This document shows positions 32,421-46,136 of a DNA stretch of 64,000 bases, one piece after another. The notes beneath the pieces are model-generated. The model saw only the letters and a program-made list of their open reading frames with translations, was not told where the DNA came from and made no database searches. The position numbers were made by a program, and so were the translations under genes. Location: NCBI GenBank assembly GCA_905220665.1, contig CAJNAR010000163.1, positions 1-64,000 on the forward strand, read 5' to 3'. Origin of the DNA: Albugo candida. Lineage: Eukaryota > Oomycota > Peronosporomycetes > Albuginales > Albuginaceae. Numbering within the stretch: the stretch's first letter is position 1; each line of letters begins with the position of its first letter.

Positions 32421-34905
32421 ATAGTAATTGCCAGGAGCAGCAAGCTCAAATATGGCTATTTCACCAACTTACTCTTCCGCACGAAGGTAGGATTGGACGG
32501 AAATCAGAAAGCATGCTGGATTTTAATTGAATCCACTTTTATGCAAACCCTCCCACGTCTGTTGTATTACACCATGAATCTGGACATACTAGCAATAATT
32601 ATCTGGGACTGGCAATGAACACGGAACAATGTATGCTTGGTTGTATCCACAAAAACCTCGAATGTCCACTTGAGCCGTAAAATTATTTCATGCTTCCGTC
32701 GGTAGTATGGTGGACGTCAAATTTTTTCCAGGTTGGACCAACTGACGCTCCTACAATTCACATTATTCCGACAGCTAGTCTCTGGTGCTTCGACAATATA
32801 CATTCACTTGATAACATTATATAATACTACTACAAGTCATTCAACCTCCTTTCGTGCACAGAATTAAATAAAAGAATATCTCATCTCACCAAATCGACAT
32901 AAAAGCTGCAACAATGGTGAATCATATCTTCTTGGTGGGAGAACAATCTTATTATGGCATAAGATCGATTAGGGAATTATAATCGAGATCTCAATGTGCT
33001 ACAGCGACGTCAGCGCTACATGCAGCAATCAGTATTCTTTCTACGCTTTACTGAATAAACTATGAACATGCTACTCATACCCCAATCATGCTAAACGTTT
33101 TTATGATATTGTCATGGGGGAGGCGCCACACCAAGCATTCCAATAGTGCTCACTACACTTTTGCAATCCAAAAAAATCATATTATTCTCGAGACATGACG
33201 TACGAGGTATAAATCTGTCGACAATTATTGTAGCGACGAAAAGCTCACTATATCGTTCTTCAACTCTTGTTGCCATGCCATCTCCTATAATATCGCTACC
33301 TCCATTTCTTTAGATGAATTATCTCATAGATGCGCTTCTTCTCCTAGAAAATAACAAAACATCATTATGTCAAGCCGCTCTGGACGTTCTATCTTGATGA
33401 GAAAGCGCCAATAGTAATGTTTGGCTTCTTCCTTCCCCATGAGACGTAAATGATACAGCAGACGATATTGAGACTCCTTCACGGTACAAGGAAGCCAGTC
33501 ACTTCAAGTTTCTCGTCTCTACCGTTTTCGAGAAGTAGTTGGACGCCGTGATTCACGAATGTGCCAGTGAGCGATTTCAGGTGAACTTTATCAAAATGGA
33601 TTTATGAATCGGTAAAAGCACCTTGCTGAAGTTCTCAAGGATAAACACTATAGCAACATGATATAAATATGGTTGTCCGTAGACCTTGATAAGAATCTTT
33701 GTTTGGGCTATTGGATTACCGAATGATGGGATAATGTACTCAAGCATTATTGACTCTTTTGTTTCAAGAAGCTTCCAACACATGGCTGAAGATTAAGTGA
33801 AGTATTTCTAAGCATCCATCATAGCAAGAGAACATCAAGCGTTTCTATGCCAGAAAAATGATAATATGGTGCAGCTCACCTCAGATACGGATGGCATATC
33901 AGTTGGATCCCAAGACTTGGATTTAATCATTACTTCTTTTGTAAATTTGAAGCAGAAGCTCAAGCCATAATTTCCGGTCAGGTGTAATCGTTCATCAGCT
34001 TGAAATGCAAGCAATTTCAGTGTAGAATCTTGTGTTGTTTCATACGTTCCCATTTATATCGATGATGGTAAGAATTCATACTTCATAGTAGCCTTAAATA
34101 CCCACAAAAGAAACAAAAGGCGCATACACTATGTTGCTGGACGAGTCGTTCCCATTTAACGGTAAAATGATTAGATTTTGCGCTTGTGTTAGTCCTTTGG
34201 TCGACAATTGAAGAAAGTGCCACAAAACAATACGGCTCTTCGTCGAGCGGTGTTGTATATCAAGAAGCTCATGTTGAAATGTAGCTCAAATCATTCAAGT
34301 ACAGTTTTACATTGCGCTTACAGTGATCCAGCTTATTTTATATCAAATTAGAATTGGAAAACAAGTTCAGGGAGAATGATGATTACAGCTTATACATGAA
34401 AAGCTAAGTCTACAATTTTTCGTCTTCGGCGCAGCAGGATGTGTTGCACTATTCATCTAGTGCAAATTTCAAGAAGGATAATAATTTATTGAAGTAGCTT
34501 CACACCGAGCATCAAGCACTAAGCATATGTATGTGACCTCTCCCAGCACTAAAAACTTTCAACTTGTTTGCAGTTTTACTCTTGTTATCATCGATGCTTG
34601 GCTCGAAACCACAAGAACCTAATCCCGTTTGAATTATTGTTTCCCAGCTTTAGAGATGATCTCACCTACAGGCTCAAGTTGTTTTACGACACTCCAATGA
34701 CATCAACATTGGCATCTGCGGGCAATTTCTCTAGCATCCCAATTTTTCTAATTGAAGTGAGTGAATTTAAGAGTATTTGTAATGAATAAGAATTGTTTGG
34801 ATCAATACAATGTGTTCCAAACTACACATGATGCTATTTCGAATAATCTGTAAACGTTCTCAATAATTCACATGTAACCTACTCGATGGATCTGGTGGGT
34901 AGCTT
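32421..34905. other. Gene-poor stretch
   Basis: Mostly short ORFs. The most gene-like is on the minus strand: an ATG at 34053 opens 58 codons (FQADERLHLTGNYGLSFCF) up to a GTGAGC donor-like site at 33879, and a cttcag acceptor-like site lies at 33786. However, the frame after that splice closes quickly, while a better frame (33577-33783, YIIPSFGNPIAQTKILIKVY) is out of phase. No family recognised. Confidence 0.35.
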
Positions 34906-36966
34906 CTATGCTATTTGTGACACCTTTCTACTTCCTGTTCGTGCCCTGTCAAATACGAAAAAGTGTTTCGTTAATTGTCGCATGCCAATAGGACGCTCAA
35001 GTTGTGGTCTGTCATTATCATAAGCCAGACTTGAGCAACTTTTTGGGACACAAATTTGGAGAACATTCGACGGTGCTTGTCGCATCCAAAAATATCCATT
35101 AGCATAAGATTCGGAATTGTAAACGAAAAATATTCCTGTGTGATCAAGCAGACATTGTGCACAATCGAGAAATGTAGACTCCGCATACGTAAAGTGAACC
35201 AAGACAATATTGTTGGGAAAGAAAGGCCACATAGCTGGCGCGCGTGCTGATTTCGATTCCGAACGCGATATAAGAATATGGTGCTTCTGAGGGGGCCAAA
35301 TTCCCACAGGAATCCTTTCCGCTGTAAATGCGATCGCCTCATCTCGGATGACAGATTGAGATGAACCCAGTGATATGAAAGCTGCGTGTGTAGAGCAGAA
35401 ATTATCGCGAATCTCCTGTATCTGAGTACATCGATCTCTGTCAACACAATATGAGAGCATCTGGGAAGAGTATCCACTTATTTTTGAAACAAGCTTCGAA
35501 GTTTCGACCAATGAAGACGTTTTTGTAAGAGCGTAAGGGTCTTCTGCATTTGGAAAATATTGTTTTATGCATTGGACACAAGAATCTCGAGTCAATGGCT
35601 TGTGATAAAGCACTATACAATTGCTCGACGATTGATCGAGCATCTCATACTCATGCAGCTTCGGATACGTCTCTATGTCCAGGGCAGCTTCTCTTCGATA
35701 ATCTTGACATTCATCTGATTCCAGCAACGTTACAGCTCTACACTTGCTACAGTTTACTTTTTTTCTGATAACAGAGATCAGAATCGATACTTTGCGCAAC
35801 GAAGAAATAATTACCAGACGAGGACCTCCCACATTTTTCAGGATACAGCCGATACAATCTCATTTTCTGTTTGGATATACAGTGATATTTATACAAAGTA
35901 TTCTTACTGAACGCATCGTTCCCAATGTATTTGGAAACGCGAATATCTTGTTGAAATGTTTCAAATTGTCGTAGTCAGTTCCTGATCTTCTTCTGATCGC
36001 AATGACATCGAGGGCCTGTCTGATCGTGTGCAAATCCATTGCATTTTCGTTTTTATGCCGCATCGTTTTGGTCAATTCGTGATGCAGTGGAAATATGTAG
36101 CTCAACGTTTGGCAGTCGTTGCTATTCCAGCTGATAATTTGTGTACACAAGTATTTTAGGCAGTTGAATTCTATGTCGGATGATTCGTAATTGCTTGGAA
36201 ATACGAGCAACTCGGCTGAAGATACTCTTGTTTTATAATATAACAGATAGCTTCGAAAAGCGAGCCATTGACTGTGCATAGCTACGCATTCTCGGCACGC
36301 ATCATCATTTGAAAGACCAGGGATGATCATGCACCGAATCCGTGGGTCGATGTCCTCCTGATCCTGTGTAATGTGGCTGAAATACTCCATTGGTAATGGT
36401 TCCAGAATTTTATTTTCAAGTCTGTAGTAAGGGGTCTTTTCCCGATCTGCTTTGAACAAGACCGAATTGCTAACTGCTTTTTTACGCATCAATATTGGAA
36501 TTTTGTGCTTCCTGTAGGCATTTGACTCGAACACTCTGAACGTCATCCCTTCAAATGGAATTAAAGGTACCAGCAAAAAAAGCGCTGACTCTATTTTTCC
36601 GTTGCCATACGGATCCGTGCTACGTTGAAAAATAGCCATACTGGGATTATGGAATTTGTAGTTTGTAAGTACAGCTGCATGTATCATACATTTTCTTTCA
36701 CTGTGGCAATGCTTCAAAAACGATCTCGGAATGTCTGAATGACCCTCAACCCAGTAAAGTCTCAAGCAACTGTGTTCTAGAAGGAGGTAAATTTTTTCTA
36801 TCCCCATGGAGTTTACGAGGCATTCATGACATGCTGAATATTCCTTAGATTGAGAAGGCAACAAGGGGAGAAATCCAGAAAGCATTGAGACCTGGTTTGT
36901 TCGTATACGTTTTAGAAGAGAGATCAGCACAGAGAGAAATAGTGCGCATAATCTCGACATCCGCAT
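34906..36966 (-). CDS. Candidate CHxC/CCG-class secreted protein with five CxxC modules; in-frame TGA
   Basis: A single minus-strand frame of 687 codons runs from ATG 36966 to 34906, broken only by TGA at 35860-35862. Residues 1-25 (MRMSRLCALFLSVLISLLKR) look like a signal peptide. CHECLVNSMG (residues 46-55) is CHxC with Gly at +6, the Albugo CHxC/CCG signature. Similar units follow: CRECVAMHSQ (224), CIGCILKNVG (371), CVQCIKQYFP (463) and CAQCLLDHTG (602). Three of five are exact C-x2-C-x5-G. Each is followed 30-45 residues on by a second cysteine pair (for example CLKYLC, CSKC, CVDRDRC, CVPKSC). A 36-bp intron removing the stop is conceivable but unlikely; a nonsense allele or readthrough fits better. 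Function in the host is unknown. Confidence 0.8.
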
Positions 36967-39900
36967 ATTTTGTTCCTGAAGATGTATTTGAGAAGGGCAG
37001 AGTGGCGAATTACGAAATCCAATATAAATTATCAGCCAATCAGTACTATTTTGATAGAAAAAGATCCGTGCCCTTGCAATAGGCTATAGGCCATCTCGTC
37101 ATCGCACGCGAATAAGTCTTCGCAAACAAGTATATTTTGCTTATGAAACGACGTCGTGACTTGGATTATCCAACGTGATAGTTGAGGATGTGTACATTAC
37201 CATCAACTACACGTATTCACGGATGCCATTGCAACCATGTTGATTTGGCAGGTATCTCTTCAGAAATCTGGAAGAATTTCTCTTTTTATACTTTTTGCTG
37301 TCGTTAATCCGTACGGAAGAATACGCAAGATATGAAACCAGTACCCAGTCGCTATTATTTGACATATAAAACGCTCTAGTGACATTAGATGGAATCCATG
37401 AGGTCCTCGATGTCATATTTGCTCATGTCTGTTTCTCATGCAATATTTGGAATGGACACGCTGATCATTGATAGTAACGATAATTTGAGTTTTTTTGTCC
37501 ACATTGGCCCAGTAAAACGTAAAAGATACATGACGCTACGAGTCGGTCCTCTTACGTAGTAAGTGAATGATTGTGCTCTATGCCTTGACGGGTGTGCCAA
37601 GGAGAAACAAGGGACACATTTCCAATTTATTGGTACTGCGACTTAATACTCTCTTTTTCATCATCAGATGGAAGGAATGTCATTGCTTTGACTTCAGAGG
37701 TAAGCAATAAGATGTCAATCAACAATGTATTTGAGATCGCAAGCAAAAAAAAACACTTGTCCAAGCCGAAAGAATTAGTAGGCAGTCATGAACAATCGGA
37801 AAGATCAGATTGTTTCTCTCTACCAAACTGCTTGATAATTTACTTGCACGACCATGTCAAAAGAATGTTGGGACAGTATTACCATTGTAAACCGAGGGAC
37901 TACTAGCTTCGAGATATCTTTCCACATCGACGATAGCAACCTATGCATCGATAATATCAAAACAATCGCTTAGCGAATCTTGCTATAATCCCAGTCATAA
38001 CGGGGATGGTTGCCACATTTTTGTTGTTCAAGAAAGGTGAATAGATCGAGAAAATTATTCAGGTTCACACCCAATTCTCTTGAGGTAATCGCATATTCAA
38101 TTGATAAAGCCCGTATGAAGTTCAAAAAACCGCGTGACACATGTTGGAACGACGCATTATCCCAGTGTAAATTCAGACTGGTGTAGCGATGTCCGGATCT
38201 TGATTCTCGCTCTAATTCTTCGATTAAAGAACGCAATCTGGAATGCATCCCTTAACCCGAGACCCAACACCGTCATTCTACAAATAATGCGAACATATCA
38301 AGAGTATATCCGTCATCAGACAGCAAATCTGCTTCAATCAACGGCAAATTTCAGATTTTTTTCTGACGCACCATCTTAAATAACTAACCAATGTTACTTC
38401 TCCAAAGCATATGCACCAAATCGAAATGGATCAATATATTCGGTTCTCGGCTACCGTGACTCGCTCAAGTTCTTTCAACTAAACTTGGTCTAGGTCCTAT
38501 ACAAGGAGCTATAAACCCAATCTGGATATTACTGATGATGTCTTGATATCGAGTGACTTTTTCGATAGCTTGTAGGATAGTTTTCAATTTCATGATGCCC
38601 AACTACGTTTACAACCCCAGTCGCGATCATAATTTCAACTCTAATGACGAAATGCATATCTTCTAGTTTTAGTACGAATGTGCCTTGTTCGTATGCTTTC
38701 CTCGATTTGTTGCTCCTCAAGTTGTACCGTATCTCTTTCACTAAGGCCAAACGAGGCTAAGTTAAGTGAATACATTCGCTATGGTGTATCTCACCAATCT
38801 CGTGGATCCAAGACATGATGGAGATAAAGTGTGAGGTTTGGAGATGAAATCAAGTGTCCCTGAAGGATGCACAGATTAGATGCATATGACAGTTGGATCA
38901 CCAGCATGTTCTGATAATCGCAAGTCCCTCCTTCCTCGACAATAGCCAAGAGCTTTGCTGCTCCGCGGAACAGTCTACTTAGAGAATATAGGCGCGTTAT
39001 CACGATTTTCTGGTGTGCGGGATGCTTGTCCACAAGTTCTGTCTTACCACTGCACTTTTAACTCTCTAGCATCAGTGCATACGTGAAATATTATAATCAG
39101 ATCGCAGTGATTCACTTCAGTATCGATTACAAGGCGCTCTTCGTGTTGCTTCATAGCACTTCTTGATCCGAACCTCTTTGCTCATTGATAGCCCCATGTT
39201 GGCCTGTTACTCTTTATTTAGGAAACTAGTGGCCACGTGTGGTCTCCCCATGGCATTCCTAGGTTTGACTATTTGTTCACATTCCAAAAGCCACGTTCGT
39301 ATCCAATCCGATGCACAAACAGAATAGTGGCGGTATTCTTCTTGCATATTGTAGGAATTTGCTTCCAGACACGAGACATGCTTGTCAAATAGGTATAGGT
39401 GGAGTTGCTCCTCATGTCTTTATGCTCTAAACGAAGCGTAAGCACCACATCTTGGACAGGATAGTAAGCCAGCGTAATTACGACCACACCAGAACCGTGA
39501 GCTCATGCGATTAGAGGGATTTTTGAGAGAGATTCTCACGATCCCGTATGAGGCTTTCAGTCTTCTTATCATGTTGCATGTATAATGCCGGAAAATCTGT
39601 ATGTTTCAGCCACGATATCATCGCCTCTTGTTCTATTAGCGTGATGCAAGGAAAGACCTTTTGCACAATTGTGAACGTTCGAAAGAGAACATTGCAATTT
39701 GGGTGATGATATTCACATTTGTCAAACAACAGACTAAGATCAAATTCTAGCGGAGATGTATCCAAAATTCTCAAAGCTCTCGTCCTAATCTGTTCTTACG
39801 CTACTAGAAGTCCCTCGCAACATCCGCTGTGTCGATAAAGACAGTGCTTAGGGTCATTCCATACCGTAAACATCGATAAAGTGTGCAATTGATGCAATCG

Positions 39901-41799
39901 CCAGCAGATTATGCAGGGCGTTGATTGAAATGCAATACAAGCAAAGCATCAGCACGTCTGCTTTTCCTGATTTCCTGATGTTAGATAAGAAACCCCTGTG
40001 GATTAAACGAGCGGCACTGGCGAAATCATCCTGGAGAATTATATTTTTCCATATCTAATAACCTGCGGCAATCAATCTTGATCAGAAAGCCCTGGATCCT
40101 TGAAGTTGCATCCGAAGAATGCATGCATCCATGACCGATGGTTGGTGGGTGGGTATTTGGCGGTGTGACGTATCTAGAGTCTAGCTTCACTGTAATCATG
40201 AAGGTTCTTCGGCACCATTCATACGAGGGTCGTCTGAAACTCGCCCAGGTTTCATCATTGATGTAACGCAGATTCATTATTTTCTGCATCATGACACAGT
40301 GCAGCGAAGTTCCAAATTCAGATTCTGTGCTGTAGCTTACTGCATCAATCGACCGTGACTCGTCGAACATAATCCTTTTTTCGTAATGATTATTACTAGT
40401 CAGTACGCTTCAGCAACGTGAATCGTTTGTAAAGGAATTGTAAATATCACTGCGCGCAATTCTTTTGAGACTTAGGGTCCCTGTCAGGTACTGGATGTTA
40501 ACAGTGCAAGGCTGCGAATAAGACTGAGTTTAAATATACCTCCGACAGTAGGTCTAAACTTTGATTGTCTTCTTGGCTCGCGATTAATCAGGTAGCAGCA
40601 TTCAAATACCATTATGAGATTTTTCGACGGACTCATCCAAACCGATTGCTGAGTTTTGATATATCATCGCCCAATGACTATACTTTTTGCATTATATCGA
40701 AATGTGGCTCGCATAGATCACGACGAATGGCAATTTGCTTGCACATCAGCTTGTTACCGGCAAAACAAGCAAGGAAGGTGATATTGCTGTAGCGCTGGTA
40801 TGATACTTGATGCGTGAAGGCACAACAACTTTTTGACTTGAGGTTGCACAAATATCGTGAAACGGCATTCCCTGTATTTGTTTCTTGCTCTTAACTGCCA
40901 TTTACAGCCAAAAGACCGCTCTTTGTGTTCTTTTTAGCCTGTGACACACTAACGCACCCAGCGCGTTTCCTTATTTTTTTCGTATCCATTCTATTGACTC
41001 GAAAAATTGTTCAGCAGATAGATGACTGGTTCCGTACTCCACGAAATCGGCTGACATGCCGCATGTGGACATGATAATTGGAGGTTACATGAAGCCTTAG
41101 TTAAAGCATGTTAGGCATTACTACCTTTTAAATACATTCTTATTTTTACCATTCTCTCCACAAGCCTTTCTAACAAGACCTGCGAAGCCGATAGCCCCTC
41201 TGCTAGCCAAGGGCGTGTCACGGCACATTGAGAACACCGGCTTGCGATAATGAAATACACAGCTTATTGAAAAGACGACGTAGTTGTTTCTGTTGACGAT
41301 GGAGGTCCTGTGGACGGTTTAGCATCGTGCTTACATGATTGTCATTGTGTTGCAGAGTGTACCCTCTGCGAGTGATTCACGTCAACAGTTTTTAACCGAT
41401 CTATACCATCGGACTAATTTCTACCGCATACAGTAATCACAATGTTTTCCAGTTCATACTACTCTTGTTCTCAACTCACTTGATAAATATTTTGAGAAAA
41501 TCCTGAGGATAGCCACTCTTAAGCTCCTGTGGAAAAAATCCAGCTTCGGTAACTGCAAATAGATTGACCAAAAGTGTTTATCCATTTTGACGATTGCTAA
41601 GAATGACCGGTTCCGCAAACAGGTCATGAGCTCCACCCAATCTAACTATCTGCTAAACTGTGAAACGTTGCGCACGAGCTGTACACATATACGGCCTTGT
41701 AGTCAGTGATCACTTGATTATATCTCAACTATGAGCGTAAAAAATTTCAAACGGGCAGCTGCCACGTTTATTTACGAGACATAGCTACATACTTCATTT
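36967..41799. other. Stretch of short unresolved ORFs, mostly minus strand
   Basis: Minus-strand ORFs of 60-115 aa follow each other: 40370-40026, 39774-39511 (SPLEFDLSLLFDKCEYHHPN), 39487-39269, 39033-38791 (RLYSLSRLFRGAAKLLAIVE), 38750-38529, 38248-37970 and 37416-37207. Minus text near 39930 reads ADVLMLCLYCISINALHN, with a CxxC followed by Ile as in the neighbouring secreted protein but no Gly. The series could be exons of one gene or a decayed relative of that protein. I can name no domain. Confidence 0.3.
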
Positions 41800-42030
41800 A
41801 TGAGCGTGCGGTCAACATCAGAAGCTCTATTCTTGGATCACGGGAAGGTCGATTTTGCCGGTTCCAATTCTAATGTTGCTTTATATCTTATTAAGGGAAT
41901 GATGGCTGGAGAATCAATGCAAGAAGTGAAGAGGAAGGTGCAACGCCAGCTGCATTGGGCAAGGGAAAGAGGATCCTATATTCACCTGAATCCAAATCTA
42001 CAAATGCCATGTTATCAACTCATATCGTGA
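41800..42030 (+). CDS. Hypothetical protein, 76 aa
   Basis: ATG-started ORF with a coding-like composition (DHGKVDFAGSNSNVALYLIK, then a charged helix EVKRKVQRQLHWARERG). It may be an exon or a fragment. No family recognised. It is followed within 10 bp by a minus-strand ORF ending at 42037. Confidence 0.25.
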   Translation: MSVRSTSEALFLDHGKVDFAGSNSNVALYLIKGMMAGESMQEVKRKVQRQLHWARERGSYIHLNPNLQMPCYQLIS

Positions 42031-42036
42031 CTCTCG

Positions 42037-42473
42037 CTACCCTAATCTGAGGTCTTCGTGTGAGAGAAAATGAGAACGAAACAGTGTAGGAATCAATAAC
42101 TTGTTTTTACAAACCATGTATGCGGAGTTCAATGGTTCTTGCTGATCATTTAAGACCGCATAACGCCAGGCTTCTATACGTAAAGGCTTCCTGCCGCGAG
42201 CAAATTGACATAAATCGTTATGAGTTTCCCCAGTACTATCTATTATATGTGTGAGAAACAATCGAATACTTTTAGTAATATTGAGAGAGATTGGGTCAAC
42301 AAGTGTGCTTTCTGGCTCACGTAATCATTAGAATTAATGTTATAGATCAAGTTAGCAGCACAAAGGACCTGTGCAGTAATGAATTGGCCATGGTTTTGCC
42401 ATAGATCAACGTAGCACATGGCGTCGAGATGATAGCATACACAGACAGCTATCGACTGAATCATCGTGTACAA
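42037..42473 (-). pseudogene. Hypothetical protein split by a frameshift
   Basis: Two minus-strand ORFs (42473-42243 and 42261-42037) overlap in different frames. Read with a one-base shift near 42255, the protein is continuous (LLTQSLSILL then SIRLFLTHIIDSTGETHNDL). It is cysteine-containing at the N-terminus (VCVCYHLDAMCYVDLW). No domain recognised; sequencing error or pseudogene. Confidence 0.3.
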
Positions 42474-42829
42474 TTTATCAAGCTCTCGAGAATGACGACG
42501 GAAGACATTGTTGGTGCATCAGGGCACTGGAAGTGTGCAAAGAAGAGCACGTTAATTGCAAAACGATGTGGTTTCACATCCAGTCAATTCTGACTAGAAA
42601 AGAGTAACGATTAGATTCTAGCAATCACGCTTGTGGCAGATGCGTACGTTGGCTGTTATTACACATCTGCCTTCAGAATTAGTGTCCTACTACTGCAAGA
42701 ACGAAAGCTGTGGTGATCTCAGCTCAGTGAGATTAGAAACTCTGATTTTGAGTCGTACAGTGATTCGCTAATAGTCGGACGCATCACCTGCTTGATGGCA
42801 TTTATCGCGTGGTGAGCTTTGCTGCTTAG

Positions 42830-45002
<2,173 letters not shown>

Positions 45003-46136
45003 AATTCTCATTAGGAAGACTCAGGCGCTTGATACCTGCTTCTTGAAATAGCACAAAAAGTGAGAGGTACACTCGGGGGAATTGGCGCTACTACCTACAG
45101 ATCTACTGCTTAAGATTCCTCTCTTGCTTCTTTTACTGTACGCTTCCAATATATCCTGCTTTTTCCATTCTTGTTCTTGTTGGCGACAACTAGTTGATTA
45201 GTAAACGAGCCAATGTGTCCTATTCAACCGAATCATTCACTTTGACGCCGTATTCGATAGGAGCGCTATCCTACCGCTCGAGTAGCAGCGTCCAATTTCG
45301 TGGAGTGTACTGACTTCCTGATACACTGCTTGCACCATTCGTACGTCCAATGGTCGAGTGTTTTCGCTACGATCAGTCTGTTAGTGAGTTGCTTTTCCAA
45401 AAGCACATATAAAATGGCTTACTCAACACATCTAGTCTTCTAGCGTATAAACAAGTAGGAATCATTCCTCATACAGTTTTTAAATGGTCGTGCGATGCAG
45501 CGTGAAAACAAGCATTTCATAGAGCTTTATTTGGTGGGATGAACTCATGTCGACGGGTAGAAGCTGTTTTTGTCACTCTTGAAGTAGGAATACCTACAAC
45601 ATATTCTCACCAGCCCTGACACCAGCCCTGTTGATCGTTAAAAGCACAACCAAGTTATCATTCGATAGGTGTCTGCTTGGAACGAAGAAGGACCAGCATA
45701 GCATCGTGGTCGGATAAACGATCTGTCATTTTGCACGCGTGCCTGATAGGCTCTCATACGATCGCGAAAAGAGAATTGTCGGATGACTATAAACTCTGCA
45801 GCCTTCTTCTACTTTTTGGATACGATATAAAAAGTAGCTTTATAAATATGACCTGCTGCCTATGAAACGAAGCACTGTGCATTCTCGACGTCGAACACAT
45901 CGAGGCCAACGTGTATTACTCACAGGTGATATACAATTCGCTCACTTTTTGCTGACGACTCGCTGGTGAAAATGACGCAGAAACATTTGGCATCATAAAG
46001 TACGGGGTTTTATGCGCCAACAATATGAATGCGTGGTACGCGTTTACCATTCCGACTCGAGCATACGATGTGAAATTACTGCTTTCCAAGTCAAAAAAGA
46101 TACATTGATTTATGTTATTGTAAAGGCATCAACTAC
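45003..46136. other. Intergenic stretch, convergent 3' ends
   Basis: Lies between the ends of the poly(A) polymerase (+) and ABCG (-) genes. One short open frame (45677-45865 plus, no ATG) has no recognisable content. A short direct repeat caccagccctg is present near 45611. Nothing else stands out. Confidence 0.5.

Noticed and set aside
35550..35768. Plus-strand ORFs across 35056-35974
   Set aside because: Antisense shadows of the large secreted-protein frame.
35861..35896. 36-bp intron removing the TGA from the CHxC/CCG gene
   Set aside because: Too short for the 49-116 bp introns seen elsewhere here, and it would delete residues aligned with another module. Kept only as an alternative.
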